This document shows, piece after piece, positions 1-9,520 of a DNA stretch of 64,000 nucleotides (positions are counted from its first letter, which is position 1; each line of letters starts with the position of its first letter). Source of the DNA: Parapedobacter pyrenivorans_A (GTDB lineage Bacteria; Bacteroidota; Bacteroidia; Sphingobacteriales; Sphingobacteriaceae). A program made the translations under genes and the position numbers. Under the pieces are notes generated by a model that saw only the letters and a list, made by a program, of their open reading frames with translations, made no database searches and was not told the DNA's origin. The stretch spans positions 186,001-250,000 of the forward strand of contig NZ_JBHEUZ010000004.1 of assembly GCF_041925275.1 (NCBI RefSeq), written 5' to 3'.

Positions 1-387
1 GATAGCCAGCCCGATGCGCTTTGGTACCAGTTCGCCCAATACCAGGGTAAGGAACGTGATTGCTACCACGACGATAAGCACCGACAGCTGCGCACTATAT
101 TCTGCCAGCCAAGTGATTTCCGACAGGTAAATGCCTAGGCGCTGTGCAATGGTAGCCCCACCGAAAATACCCGTGAGGATACCGATGAGCGTGATGCCTA
201 TTTGGACGGTGGAGAGGAACTGATTGGGCGTGCTTTTGAGCTTGAGTACCTGCTTAGCAGCGGCATTCTTCTTATCGGAAAGTACCTGCAACCGCGCCTT
301 CCTACTGGATACGATAGCAATCTCGGAAGCTGATAAAACGCCATTTAGGAGGATTAACGCTAAAATAATCAGCGATTCGGTAAGCAT
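1..387 (-). CDS. CNNM/CorC (DUF21) family membrane protein, N-terminal part
   Basis: Reading leftward from ATG at 387, the first 129 codons encode a hydrophobic N-terminus starting MLTESLIILALILLNGVLSA, then a SASEIAIVSSRK-like stretch and a further hydrophobic segment ending VLGELVPKRIGLAI at the window edge. The early SxxEIA motif and the GELVPKR motif are typical of the DUF21 (CNNM) transmembrane domain of the HlyC/CorC family, which is linked to divalent cation, mainly magnesium, homeostasis. The CBS and CorC_HlyC domains that normally follow would lie outside the window. It is the next gene downstream of lon on the same strand, 54 bp away. The family call is secure; the transported ion cannot be told from this part. 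Confidence 0.85.
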   Translation of the reverse strand, partial: MLTESLIILALILLNGVLSASEIAIVSSRKARLQVLSDKKNAAAKQVLKLKSTPNQFLSTVQIGITLIGILTGIFGGATIAQRLGIYLSEITWLAEYSAQLSVLIVVVAITFLTLVLGELVPKRIGLAI

Positions 388-441
388 GTAGCTAAGGTAA
401 TAATTAATTTATACAAACAAAAGCTGCAAAAAAGCACAGTA

Positions 442-2901
442 TTATAGCTCGTCCGTTAAAAGCCTTTTAGGGTTCTTTACCTGTTGTTTCAACAACGCAA
501 TATTCACCACCTCATGCATTTCCGCAACATAATGGAAAGTGAGGTCTTTGATATAATCTTCCTTGATCTCCAGAATGTCTTTTCGATTTGCTTTCGATAG
601 GATTACCTGATTGATGTTTGCGCGTTTGGCGGCCAATATTTTCTCCTTGATTCCGCCAACCGGAAGCACTTTGCCCCGCAGCGTGATTTCGCCCGTCATG
701 GCCAGTTTTTCTTTCACTTTGCGTTGCGTAAAGCTCGAAGCAAGGGCGGTAAGCATGGTGATGCCCGCCGAAGGACCGTCTTTGGGGGTGGCACCTGCAG
801 GTACGTGAATGTGTACATCCCACTTGTCAAAGATGCGGTAGTCGATACCGAAGGCACTGGCATTTGCCCGGAGGTACGCCATGGCGATGGTTGCCGATTC
901 TTTCATCACATCGCCCAGGTTGCCCGTTAGTGTCAATTTACCCTTGCCAGGGCTTAGGCTCGATTCGATATAGAGGATATCGCCGCCAACTTGGGTCCAC
1001 GCCAAGCCGGTAACCACACCCGCCACATCGTTGTTTTCGTAATATTCCTTATCAAATATCGGAGCGCCGAGGGTTTTTTCCACCATATCGTTGCCGATAG
1101 GTGTCGGCAGCGGGTCTTCCATAACGATATGGGTGGCTACGCCACGGACGAGCGAACCGATTTTCTTTTCCAAGCCACGCACACCCGACTCGCGCGTGTA
1201 CTCATCGATGATTTTTTCAATGACACTGGCACGGAGCGAAAAATCCTTTGCATTGAGACCGTGTAACTCCCGCTGCTTGGGGATTAGGTGCTTCTTGGCG
1301 ATTTCGATTTTCTCTTCGATGGTATAGCCGTTGACCTCGATGACCTCCATACGGTCTAATAAGGCCGGTTGGATATTGCTCAGCGAGTTGGCAGTGGCGA
1401 TGAACATGACATTAGACAGGTCATAGTCGAGCTCGACATAGTGATCGTAAAATGCATTGTTTTGCTCAGGGTCCAGCACTTCCAATAGGGCAGAAGAAGG
1501 GTCGCCGCGGAAGTCGCTTCCTACCTTATCGATTTCGTCGAGTACGAATACCGGATTGGATGTGCCGGCTTTTTTGAGCGATTGGATAATCCGCCCCGGC
1601 ATGGCGCCGATGTAGGTTTTCCGGTGGCCCCTAACCTCGGCTTCATCGCGGATGCCACCCAATGCCATACGGGTATACTTGCGGCCTATGGCTTTGGCAA
1701 TTGATTTGCCCAATGAGGTCTTGCCGACGCCCGGAGGGCCAACCAAGCACAGTATAGGTGCTTTCATATTGTGTTTAAGCTTCAATACCGCAAGGTATTC
1801 GATAATCCGGCGCTTCACCTTTTCCAATCCATAATGGTCGCGATCCAGTACCCGCTTTGCGCGTTTAAGGTCGAAATTGTCTTTGGAAAAGTCGTTCCAT
1901 GGTAACTCAAGTAGCAGTTCCAGGTAGTTGAGCTGCACAGAATAGTCTGCCGCAGCGGGGTTGATGCGCGCGAGCTTGTCGAGCTCTTTATGGAAGTGCT
2001 CTGCAACTTCTTTGGACCATTTTTTTACCTTCGCACGTTTGCGTAGGTCTTCCATTTCCAAATCGGGCGTATTGCCGCCGAGTTCTTCTTGGATGGTCTT
2101 CAATTGCTGATTGAGGAAATAATCACGTTGCTGTTTGTCCAGATCGCCCTTTACCTTGTTCTGTATCTGGTTTTTCAGTTCCAATAGTTGAAGCTCCACA
2201 TTGAGCTGTTCCAACACTCTGGAGGCCCGCTTTTCCAAGTTGGCAATTTCCAGCAGTTCCTGTTTGAAAGGCAGGTCGGCATTGAGATTTGATGAAATGA
2301 AGTTGATCAGGAACCCCGGGCTTTCGATGTTCTTGATGGCAATGCCCGCCTCACTGGGAATATGCGGGGAAAGCTGGATGATTTGCAGCGCCATCTCTTT
2401 GATGGACGAAATCAGTGCGTTGAACTCTTTGCCGGCTTTGTGTTTCTTTTCTTCGAAACGTTCAATGTGGGCTTTGATGTATGGCTCGCTTTGGATGAGG
2501 CCACGCAATTTAAAGCGTTGCTTGCCTTGGATGATCACGGTGGTGTTGCCATCAGGCATTTGCAATATTTTGATAATCATGGCTACCGTACCCACCGGGT
2601 GCAATTGCTCAAATGTGGGGTCTTCGATAGCCATGTTCTGCTGCGAGACCACTCCGATGATGCGGTCGCCTTTATAGGCTTCCTTTACCAGTTTGATGGA
2701 TTTGTCGCGCCCTACCGTGATAGGGATGACCACGCCCGGAAACAGTACCGTATTGCGCAGGGGCAGGATGGAAAGCGACTCCGGTAGGTCGGCGTTGCTC
2801 ATCTCATCTTCATCTTGCTGGCTTAACAAAGGGAAGAATTCCGTATCTTCATTTATAATGGGGATGGCTTGATTAAAATCAAATGGATCAAAATTGCTCA
2901 T
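442..2901 (-). CDS. lon: ATP-dependent endopeptidase La (Lon)
   Basis: Lon degrades misfolded and short-lived regulatory proteins in the cytoplasm, using ATP to unfold them. The 819-residue protein has all the parts in order: a LON substrate-binding domain (about residues 44-250), a coiled-coil stretch, an AAA+ module with Walker A GPPGVGKT at 388-395 and Walker B VFVLDEID at 451-458, and a C-terminal protease domain. The catalytic dyad is visible as Ser711 in PKDGPSAG and Lys754 in the GGIKEK motif. Length is slightly above the E. coli enzyme (784 residues), mostly from an acidic N-terminal extension, as is common in Bacteroidota. The ATG at 2901 gives MSNFDPFDF. It has its own upstream spacer of about 450 bp. 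No truncation or unusual residue was seen. Confidence 0.98.
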   Translation of the reverse strand: MSNFDPFDFNQAIPIINEDTEFFPLLSQQDEDEMSNADLPESLSILPLRNTVLFPGVVIPITVGRDKSIKLVKEAYKGDRIIGVVSQQNMAIEDPTFEQLHPVGTVAMIIKILQMPDGNTTVIIQGKQRFKLRGLIQSEPYIKAHIERFEEKKHKAGKEFNALISSIKEMALQIIQLSPHIPSEAGIAIKNIESPGFLINFISSNLNADLPFKQELLEIANLEKRASRVLEQLNVELQLLELKNQIQNKVKGDLDKQQRDYFLNQQLKTIQEELGGNTPDLEMEDLRKRAKVKKWSKEVAEHFHKELDKLARINPAAADYSVQLNYLELLLELPWNDFSKDNFDLKRAKRVLDRDHYGLEKVKRRIIEYLAVLKLKHNMKAPILCLVGPPGVGKTSLGKSIAKAIGRKYTRMALGGIRDEAEVRGHRKTYIGAMPGRIIQSLKKAGTSNPVFVLDEIDKVGSDFRGDPSSALLEVLDPEQNNAFYDHYVELDYDLSNVMFIATANSLSNIQPALLDRMEVIEVNGYTIEEKIEIAKKHLIPKQRELHGLNAKDFSLRASVIEKIIDEYTRESGVRGLEKKIGSLVRGVATHIVMEDPLPTPIGNDMVEKTLGAPIFDKEYYENNDVAGVVTGLAWTQVGGDILYIESSLSPGKGKLTLTGNLGDVMKESATIAMAYLRANASAFGIDYRIFDKWDVHIHVPAGATPKDGPSAGITMLTALASSFTQRKVKEKLAMTGEITLRGKVLPVGGIKEKILAAKRANINQVILSKANRKDILEIKEDYIKDLTFHYVAEMHEVVNIALLKQQVKNPKRLLTDEL

Positions 2902-3350
2902 GAATAACTTTTCGTCTATGATGTGGCGCCATTTTGGCAGCTATGCACACGTATCGTATTAACTATATATCTTATGGACTTAGTTGCAATGCCTATGCCA
3001 AGAGTGCGCCTGCTTGATATTTCCATGTGATATGGCATCATTGAGGCGCAGTTGCTGAAAAAAAGTCAGCTACGGAGCAGGTGGCGGGGTTGCTTAGTAT
3101 GCATCGGTTAAGATAATATAACATATGGATTAAGTTACTAATATAGGTATTTACATGATAAAATTGGATCGGTGCATAATAAAATTAAGCCGTTTGGAGT
3201 TTTAATTGGAAATTCGTCGAAGACAGGGGTTGTACGTAGCGAAGCTTATGGTTATGTTTGTAGCACGGAAATTGCAGTAAGGTTAAGTGGAAGGTGCGTT
3301 CTTTTAATAAGAATAGACACTGAGTAGATTTGTATAATATTTATAACGTG
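2902..3350. other. Divergent intergenic region lon / TPR gene
   Basis: About 450 bp between two divergently transcribed genes, clearly more A+T-rich than its surroundings. It must hold the lon promoter and the promoter of the TPR gene. On the + strand a TAgaTTTG box at 3325-3332 matches the Bacteroidota -7 consensus and would give a very short leader for an ATG at 3351; no good -33 TTTG is seen at the right distance. I found no RNA gene, repeat or convincing small ORF in it. Confidence 0.5.
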
Positions 3351-4025
3351 ATGAAAATAAACGATTTGAACATTCTTTTGAGGCGACTGAACACAGGTGT
3401 AGTAATAGGGATGCTGTGCTTTACGGTACTGGTTGCACAAGGCCAAACCACGGAGACGGCACCCAGCAACCCGCACGTGCGTCTGGGGCAGAAAGCATTG
3501 ATAGACGGTGATTTTAAAGCCGCGGCCGAACATTTGCAAAAAGCATTGCCCGCGGAAGCCAATGATCCGAATGTGATGTATATGTTGGCTTATTCGCAAT
3601 ACCAAGTCGGCGAGTACCGGAAAGCACTGGATGCGTTCAGTAAAGTGATCGAGTTGCGCCCGGATCATGAGTCGGCTTACTACTACCGGGGAAAAGCCAA
3701 TAACATCCTGGCCGTGCAAACTGACACGCGGATCAGCTCGAGCAACCGGGAGAAGATGCTGAACCAGGCAATCGTAAATTATACCAAGGCCATTGAGCTG
3801 AATGGCGAAGATGTGAAGTATTACCAAAACAGGGGTATTGCCTACCGCGATCTGGGGATTTTACGGGGTACGGCCGGAACTGCCAACTATGACAAGACCG
3901 TCGCCACCGATGCATATAATAACAGTGTGATCGACTTTGAGCAGGTACTGGCTATGACGCCTGGAAAAAAAGACATTCAGACGGAACTCAAGAAGGCCAA
4001 GATCTATCGCGACAACTTGAAGTAA
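3351..4025 (+). CDS. Secreted tetratricopeptide repeat (TPR) protein
   Basis: A 224-residue protein with a signal peptide (hydrophobic GVVIGMLCFTVLVAQGQ, likely cleaved after the AQG region) followed by TPR-like helices: repeats with the pattern A..LxxxGxY..A...F..ALxLxP can be followed from about residue 35 to the end, for instance LAYSQYQVGEYRKALDAF and YYYRGKANNILA. TPR arrays act as protein-binding scaffolds; the partner is unknown. It is exported to the periplasm or held at the membrane surface. An upstream in-frame TTG at 3330 exists, but the ATG at 3351 places the signal peptide at the N-terminus and lies just after a TAgaTTTG promoter-like box, so it is preferred. It stands alone, convergent with the lipoprotein gene that follows. 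Confidence 0.85.
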   Translation: MKINDLNILLRRLNTGVVIGMLCFTVLVAQGQTTETAPSNPHVRLGQKALIDGDFKAAAEHLQKALPAEANDPNVMYMLAYSQYQVGEYRKALDAFSKVIELRPDHESAYYYRGKANNILAVQTDTRISSSNREKMLNQAIVNYTKAIELNGEDVKYYQNRGIAYRDLGILRGTAGTANYDKTVATDAYNNSVIDFEQVLAMTPGKKDIQTELKKAKIYRDNLK

Positions 4026-4049
4026 AATCCTAACTAAAAGATTACTTTT

Positions 4050-4607
4050 CTATTGCCACTCGCCGGTAACGGTGTAGTGGCTTTTTCCGATAATACGTAC
4101 GTGCTGTTGTTTGGTAATCCGATATAGGGAATCGACGTAGTACTCCAGTAGTTCGTCGGTTTGATACAGCATGTTGTGTACGGCGTTGGTTACGCGGACA
4201 TGTGTAATGGTACCCGCATCTGATTTCTCCACGCGGATTTCCTTTGTACGTAGGTTGGGGTCGGTGCTGGTGTAAGTTAGGGAAAAATCTGTGCTATCCA
4301 CCCGGTAGCTACCTTGCCAAGCCGGCTTGTTGATGTCTGCATCGATAAACAAGCCAAATTCCGTGCGCCAATCGGTCACCCGTACCTTTTTCTGCTCCCC
4401 GTCGCCGTTTTTAGATACGGTCTTGATGATTTCCGGATCTGCTCGCTGTAACCGCGCTGCTTCCTCGGTGAAATAGTCTGCCAAGCTGAAGTAGGCGGAC
4501 GCTACGTGCCGTGCAGTGGATGTACCTTCGGGGTTGCTGCATGACGGGATGGCCAGCAGTGCTGCCAAAGCTACGTGGGCAAAGAGCCCATGCCGCCGCA
4601 TACGCAT
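4050..4607 (-). CDS. Conserved hypothetical lipoprotein
   Basis: A 185-residue protein beginning MRMRRHGLF with a hydrophobic signal segment and a lipobox ending AIPSC, so it is probably a lipoprotein. I do not recognise a domain; the mature part is hydrophilic, of mixed alpha/beta look, with ADINKPAWQGSYRVDS and RVTNAVHNMLYQ as notable stretches. An earlier in-frame ATG at 4631 would overlap the gpmI stop and put nine extra residues before the signal peptide, so 4607 is chosen. With this start it lies 10 bp downstream of gpmI on the same strand, so the two are likely cotranscribed, though no functional link is evident. Confidence 0.75.
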   Translation of the reverse strand: MRMRRHGLFAHVALAALLAIPSCSNPEGTSTARHVASAYFSLADYFTEEAARLQRADPEIIKTVSKNGDGEQKKVRVTDWRTEFGLFIDADINKPAWQGSYRVDSTDFSLTYTSTDPNLRTKEIRVEKSDAGTITHVRVTNAVHNMLYQTDELLEYYVDSLYRITKQQHVRIIGKSHYTVTGEWQ

Positions 4608-4617
4608 ACCTACATCG

Positions 4618-6147
4618 TTACACCAATACATTGCCTGTCATCTCTGGGGGGATAGGTACACCCAAAATGGTCAGAATTGTCGGCGCGATATCGCCCAATT
4701 TGCCGTCTGCTATGTTGCTGTGGTCGTTGTCAATGAGTATGCATGGTACCAGGTTAGTGGTATGTGCCGTATTGACGGAGCCATCATCGTTGATCATAAA
4801 TTCGGCATTTCCGTGGTCAGCAATGATGATGAAACTATAACCTTCCCGTCGCCCGCATTCAACCACTTGCCGGGTGCAACGGTCTACCGTTTCTACGGCG
4901 GTTATCACCGCGTCAAATACCCCGGTATGTCCTACCATATCTGGATTTGCGAAATTGAGGCAGATGAAATCGGGTTTGTTGGAGATCATGTCGTCGCAAA
5001 TCGCATCGGCTATCCCTTGCGCGCTCATCGCTGGTTGCAGGTCGTACGTGGCCACCTTAGGAGAGGGGATCAGGATGCGGTTTTCTCCGCGGAATGCCTG
5101 TTCGCGCCCACCCGAGAAAAAGAAGGTAACATGGGGGTATTTTTCCGTTTCAGCGATGCGGGTCTGCGTTTTGTTGTTTGCCTCCAGCACCTGGCCAAGC
5201 GTGTTGGTGAGGTTATCTTTGAGAAATAGCACCTGCACATCTTTGAACGTCTCGTCATAGGTGGTCATGGTGAGGTAACGGAGGTGGAGCGGATACATGC
5301 CAAACTCCGGAAACGCTTGTTGCGTGAGGGCCATGGTGATTTCGCGCCCGCGGTCCGTACGGAAATTAAAGCATACAACGACGTCGCCCGCGGCAATCCT
5401 CGCCAGTGGATTGCCGTCGTCACCTGTTTTGACGATCGGTTTAACGAACTCGTCGGTAATGCCTTCGTTATACGATTGCTGGATAGCCTCACCTAGGTTT
5501 GCAGTAGGGACCCCGACGCCGTTTACCAGCAGATCGTAGGCTAGTTTCACACGTTCCCAACGGTTGTCGCGGTCCATCGCGTAGTACCGGCCGATCGCTG
5601 AAGCCAGCTGGCCCACGCTTGTGGTTAGGAATTGCTCTATATCCCTTACGTAGCCGATGCCCGAATTGGGGTCGGTATCGCGCCCATCAAGAAATGCGTG
5701 TATAAAAACCGCTTCATCCGTTAACCCGGCGTGCTTCGCCGCTTCACATAACCCTTTTAGGTGGCGGGTATGGGCGTGTACGCCACCATCGGATAGCAGA
5801 CCGATGAAGTGTACGCGCTTGCCGTTTGCTTTCGCATAGCTGAATGCTTCCTGAAGGGTGGTATTCCGGTCAAATTCACCATCGGCAACCGCCTTATGTA
5901 TCCGTCCCAGTTCCTGGTATACGATCCGGCCGGCACCCAGGTTCATATGGCCTACCTCAGAATTGCCCATCTGCCCGGCGGGCAGGCCGACCGCCTCGCC
6001 CGACGCCTCAAGCGTGGCGTTGGGATGATGGGCCAGGAGTTCATCTAAAAAAGGCGTGTTTGCCGCAAGAACAGCATTGGATGGGTCTTCTTTGCCATAA
6101 CCTAAACCGTCTAAGATTATGAGCGCTACTTTTCTGTCGTTATTCAC
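4618..6147 (-). CDS. gpmI: 2,3-bisphosphoglycerate-independent phosphoglycerate mutase
   Basis: Interconverts 3-phosphoglycerate and 2-phosphoglycerate in glycolysis and gluconeogenesis without a bisphosphoglycerate cofactor, using two manganese ions. The 509-residue length is normal. Visible landmarks: the metal-binding Asp13 in ILDGLGYG, the phosphorylated nucleophile Ser63 in MGNSEVGH, the substrate-binding HAFLDGRDTDPNSG and RYYAMDRDNRW segments, and the C-terminal metal ligands in IIADHGNAE and HTTNLVPC. It is a member of the alkaline phosphatase superfamily and is cytoplasmic. It is the first gene of a short unit with the following lipoprotein gene. Confidence 0.98.
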   Translation of the reverse strand: MNNDRKVALIILDGLGYGKEDPSNAVLAANTPFLDELLAHHPNATLEASGEAVGLPAGQMGNSEVGHMNLGAGRIVYQELGRIHKAVADGEFDRNTTLQEAFSYAKANGKRVHFIGLLSDGGVHAHTRHLKGLCEAAKHAGLTDEAVFIHAFLDGRDTDPNSGIGYVRDIEQFLTTSVGQLASAIGRYYAMDRDNRWERVKLAYDLLVNGVGVPTANLGEAIQQSYNEGITDEFVKPIVKTGDDGNPLARIAAGDVVVCFNFRTDRGREITMALTQQAFPEFGMYPLHLRYLTMTTYDETFKDVQVLFLKDNLTNTLGQVLEANNKTQTRIAETEKYPHVTFFFSGGREQAFRGENRILIPSPKVATYDLQPAMSAQGIADAICDDMISNKPDFICLNFANPDMVGHTGVFDAVITAVETVDRCTRQVVECGRREGYSFIIIADHGNAEFMINDDGSVNTAHTTNLVPCILIDNDHSNIADGKLGDIAPTILTILGVPIPPEMTGNVLV

Positions 6148-6386
6148 GGAGCAAACTTAGATAAACTTGCTTTCAGATGCAAGTTTATTCGCGGCTACAG
6201 GACAGACGGCACACAATCGGAAAAGATGGCATGTTTTTGGCTACACGTTATTCATCGGACGATAATCAGGGTAAATGCCTGCTTTTTGTAGAATTTAATC
6301 TACACTCAAGTTCGTGCCGTGGAGACAATAAAAAGGTTGAATGCCAAAAGTTATTGATATTTGAATAAACGATTACTGTGGACGTG

Positions 6387-6794
6387 ATGGGAATCAGATT
6401 GATCAGAAAGATGGGGTTGACAGGGGTGATGTGCTTCGTGATGGCGGTAGGATTTGCTAATATCAACGATGTAATAGATGACATCGCTTCTTGCATAAGG
6501 GGAGGTAATACGAAAGAACTCTCCAAGTATTTTTCATCGACGGTGAGCATGACGTTGTTGAACGACGAAGGGATATATTCAAGGGTACAAGCAGAGATTA
6601 TTTTACGCGATTTCTTCAGCAAGAACGCCCCCACCGGTGTTAAGATTGCCCATCGGCTGGATTCGAATCCTAATTTCAGGTATGTGGTGCTTAATCTTGA
6701 AACCTCCAAGGATACTTTTCGGGTTTCTTACAAGCTGACAAACAACGACAATGCGTTTCAGGTAACGGAATTTCGCATCGAACCCATTTATTGA
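6387..6794 (+). CDS. DUF4783 family secreted protein
   Basis: A 135-residue protein with a signal peptide (GLTGVMCFVMAVGFANI) and a single small domain that fits the NTF2-like DUF4783 family, found in Bacteroidota and often just upstream of nadC, as here. The body shows the family-like stretch DIASCIRGGNTKELSKYF and ends in VTEFRIEPIY. The function is unknown; it is predicted to be periplasmic or membrane-exposed. In-frame GTG codons at 6378 and 6384 precede the ATG at 6387; the ATG is preferred. The 143-bp spacer to nadC makes cotranscription possible but not certain. Confidence 0.8.
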   Translation: MGIRLIRKMGLTGVMCFVMAVGFANINDVIDDIASCIRGGNTKELSKYFSSTVSMTLLNDEGIYSRVQAEIILRDFFSKNAPTGVKIAHRLDSNPNFRYVVLNLETSKDTFRVSYKLTNNDNAFQVTEFRIEPIY

Positions 6795-6937
6795 CAGACC
6801 TACCCGATTTTTACTTTTATTCTTTTTCTTTTGTTTTAAATAGCCATCTTAGCGCCGTTTAAACGAAGTTATTTTGTGCCTGTTCAAGCCGATGTGATAT
6901 GCTTGGCGTGCACGGTATGCACACGAAACAATAACCA

Positions 6938-7798
6938 ATGACGCAGCTAGAAAACGAACAGTTGCAGTGGTTTATCACTGCGGCACTTGCAGAGGATGTA
7001 GGCGATGGTGACCATACATCGTTGTCTACCATCCCGCCGGGTGCGGCGGGCGAGGCGCAATTGATTATCAAGGAGGCAGGAATATTAGCCGGTGTGGACG
7101 AGGCGTTGGCGGTATTCCGCCGGGTAACGGATGCCCTGTCGATAACCGTTTTCAAATCGGATGGGGATGCCGTTGAAGTAGGCGAAGTGGTACTCGCTGT
7201 AAGGGGGAGTATACATGGTATTTTGGTTGCAGAGCGATTGGTACTCAATATCATGCAGCGGATGAGTGGTATTGCCACTGCCACGCGTCGTATCGTTACG
7301 GCCATAGCAGGAACGGCAACGAAGGTGCTCGATACGCGCAAGACCACACCATTGCTTCGGTTTCTTGAAAAAAAAGCGGTGGTGATTGGGGGCGGGGTAA
7401 ACCATCGGTTCGGGTTGTATGATATGATACTGATAAAAGATAACCACGTAGACTATGCCGGCGGGATAACGAATGCGATCAAGCGTGCCAACGAATACCG
7501 CGGCAACATGGATAGGCCCATCGCGATTGAAGTGGAAGTGCGTAACCTGGAAGAGATAGAGCAGGTGCTTGCCGTGGGCGGTGTGGAGCGGATTATGCTC
7601 GATAATTTCAGCCCGGAAGAACTACGGAAGGCCGTGGCGCTGATTAACGGGCGGATGGTTACCGAAGCATCGGGCGGCATTACTTTAGACAATATCCGCG
7701 CGTATGCGGCTGCTGGGGTAGATTTCATTTCCATTGGTGCGCTGACTCATTCGGTAAAAAGCTTGGATATGAGCCTGAAAGCAAAAGTGATCGATTAA
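6938..7798 (+). CDS. nadC: Nicotinate-nucleotide pyrophosphorylase (carboxylating), quinolinate phosphoribosyltransferase
   Basis: Catalyses quinolinate + PRPP to nicotinate mononucleotide + CO2 + PPi, the third step of de novo NAD synthesis. The 286-residue protein is the usual length. Characteristic segments are ERLVLNIMQRMSGIAT, the DTRKTTPLLR motif, the GGGVNHRFGLYDMILIKDNH motif that binds substrate and PRPP, and the C-terminal barrel signatures EVEVRNLEE and SIGALTHS. nadA and nadB are not in the window. It reads in the same direction as plsY, 47 bp further on. Confidence 0.98.
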   Translation: MTQLENEQLQWFITAALAEDVGDGDHTSLSTIPPGAAGEAQLIIKEAGILAGVDEALAVFRRVTDALSITVFKSDGDAVEVGEVVLAVRGSIHGILVAERLVLNIMQRMSGIATATRRIVTAIAGTATKVLDTRKTTPLLRFLEKKAVVIGGGVNHRFGLYDMILIKDNHVDYAGGITNAIKRANEYRGNMDRPIAIEVEVRNLEEIEQVLAVGGVERIMLDNFSPEELRKAVALINGRMVTEASGGITLDNIRAYAAAGVDFISIGALTHSVKSLDMSLKAKVID

Positions 7799-7845
7799 AC
7801 AAAGCAGGTGTTGGTTTTTGCTTCTTTTTCGTTAATTTGCAATTC

Positions 7846-8496
7846 ATGATATCGATTTATCTCATCGGGGCTGTTACCCTAGCCTACCTGTTCGGATCCA
7901 TCCCCACGGCCGTGTGGTTGGGGCAATCGTTCTACCGGGTGGATGTAAGGGAATATGGCAGCGGCAATGCGGGGGCTACCAACACATTCCGGGTACTGGG
8001 TACCAGGGCAGGCGTTGCCGTGATGTTGATTGATATTTTGAAGGGGTGGACAGCGACTAACCTGGCCTATTTCATCGGGCCCTCCGTAACCGGCCCACAG
8101 GCTGCCGCCCAATTCGTGAATTATCAGTTGGCACTGGGCGTCATCGCCGTGGTAGGGCACCTATTTCCGGTATTCGCCGGATTCCGGGGCGGAAAAGGTG
8201 TCGCAACCTTGTTTGGGATGATTCTGGCGGTTCATTTCCAAGCGGCACTGGTGTGCGTGTCTGTGTTTCTCATCATGCTGTTACTTACACATTACGTTTC
8301 GTTAAGCTCTATTAGCGCCGGGTTCGCTTTTCCGTTTAGTATCGTTTTCCTGTTTCACACGTCGGTCAAATCGGTGTTGTTGTATGGCATATGCATTTGT
8401 GTGTTGATTTTGATTACCCACCAGAAAAATATAGAACGTCTACTAAAAGGCAAAGAGTCAAAGGTGTATCTATTTAGGAAACGGTCAAAGGTGTAA
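7846..8496 (+). CDS. plsY: Glycerol-3-phosphate acyltransferase PlsY
   Basis: Integral membrane enzyme that transfers an acyl group from acyl-phosphate to glycerol-3-phosphate, the first committed step of phospholipid synthesis. The 216-residue protein has several membrane segments and the three PlsY motifs: FGSIPTAVWLG, the YGSGNAGATNTFRVLG motif, and the GHLFPVFAGFRGGKGVAT motif. The C-terminus is basic (KKNIERLLKGKESKVYLFRK). An in-frame TTG at 7837 lies upstream, but the ATG at 7846 is the natural start. The partner PlsX is not in the window. Confidence 0.97.
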   Translation: MISIYLIGAVTLAYLFGSIPTAVWLGQSFYRVDVREYGSGNAGATNTFRVLGTRAGVAVMLIDILKGWTATNLAYFIGPSVTGPQAAAQFVNYQLALGVIAVVGHLFPVFAGFRGGKGVATLFGMILAVHFQAALVCVSVFLIMLLLTHYVSLSSISAGFAFPFSIVFLFHTSVKSVLLYGICICVLILITHQKNIERLLKGKESKVYLFRKRSKV

Positions 8497-8656
8497 AATC
8501 ATAAATTCGGCATATATATTGCTTTCTTTGGAAAAAGCGTGGTTGTTGGCCATCTAAAAAGATCAGATCATGAGGCCATCATGATTTTTCAGACCACACA
8601 GGGGAATGAATAAATCTGATAGCTTCATCGCCATAAAAAAAGCAAATTATACACAG

Positions 8657-9469
8657 ATGAAAAATATCGTAAAACCTACCTGCGTGCTATTGACCGCTAT
8701 CATGATCGCTTCATGTGCCACCGTTCCACTGACGGGGAGGAGGCAATTGAGCCTGGTCAATGAAGCTGAAATCCAACAACAAGCCGCATTGGTCTACAAA
8801 GATTTTCTGGGTGATTCCAAAACCAAGGTGATCAAGAGTTCGAGCCAAGCCCAGCTAGTGCAGCGGGTGGGTAAGAATATTGCCAATGCGGTAAATCGTT
8901 TCCTGCAAGAAAATGGGTATGGCGACCAATACGATTTCCATTGGGAATTTAACCTGATTGAAGAAAACCAGATCAATGCTTGGTGTATGCCAGGTGGCAA
9001 GGTAGCCGTGTACAGCGGTATTTTGCCGGTAACCAAGAACGAGGCCGGGCTGGCAACCGTGATGGGACATGAGATTGCGCACGCCATTGCCAAACATTCG
9101 GCCGAACGGATGTCGCAGACCATATTGGCTCAAGCCGGTGGTGTCGCCGTAGATGTGGCTACGGCAGAAAAATCGAGCACCACGCGGGCTGTGCTCAATA
9201 CAGCATACGGACTGGGGGGGCAATTGGCGTTGTTGAATTACTCGCGTAACCAAGAAAGTGAAGCAGACCGGCTGGGATTGGTGTTCATGGCCATGGCCGG
9301 TTACGATCCCAACGAGGCGATTGGCTTCTGGGAACGTATGGCCCAAGCAAAGGGTGCTCAGGGTGGAGCAGCGCCACCAGAGTTCCTGAGTACGCACCCA
9401 AGTGATGCCCGCCGCATCAATAACATCAAGAAGCTGATGCCCGAAGCATTAACCTATTATAACAAATAA
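8657..9469 (+). CDS. M48 family zinc metalloprotease, lipoprotein
   Basis: A 270-residue lipoprotein protease. The signal peptide ends in a lipobox (MIASC) and is followed by TVPLTGRRQLSLV, the conserved N-terminal stretch of the periplasmic LoiP/YcaL-like branch of M48. The active site is HEIAHAIAKH (zinc-binding HExxH with catalytic Glu) and the third zinc ligand is the Glu in ESEADRLG. Such proteases act in the periplasm on damaged or unassembled envelope proteins. An upstream ATG at 8606 would put 17 polar residues before the signal peptide, so 8657 is chosen. It lacks the TPR domain of the longer BepA type. Confidence 0.93.
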   Translation: MKNIVKPTCVLLTAIMIASCATVPLTGRRQLSLVNEAEIQQQAALVYKDFLGDSKTKVIKSSSQAQLVQRVGKNIANAVNRFLQENGYGDQYDFHWEFNLIEENQINAWCMPGGKVAVYSGILPVTKNEAGLATVMGHEIAHAIAKHSAERMSQTILAQAGGVAVDVATAEKSSTTRAVLNTAYGLGGQLALLNYSRNQESEADRLGLVFMAMAGYDPNEAIGFWERMAQAKGAQGGAAPPEFLSTHPSDARRINNIKKLMPEALTYYNK

Positions 9470-9492
9470 GGGGTTTTCAGGTCTTTTTTTCG

Positions 9493-9500
9493 TATGTTTG
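9493..9500 (+). promoter_or_regulatory. Likely -7 box of the pdxH promoter
   Basis: TATGTTTG matches the Bacteroidota -7 consensus TAnnTTTG and lies 20 bp before the pdxH ATG. The -33 region shows only a T-rich stretch (about 9474-9477), so the call rests on the -7 box alone. Confidence 0.5.
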
Positions 9501-9520
9501 TTTCCTCACATTAACATACG

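Noticed and set aside
6177..6368. 63-codon frame upstream of the DUF4783 gene
   Set aside because: ATG start but random-looking sequence in the gpmI promoter space; nothing supports it.
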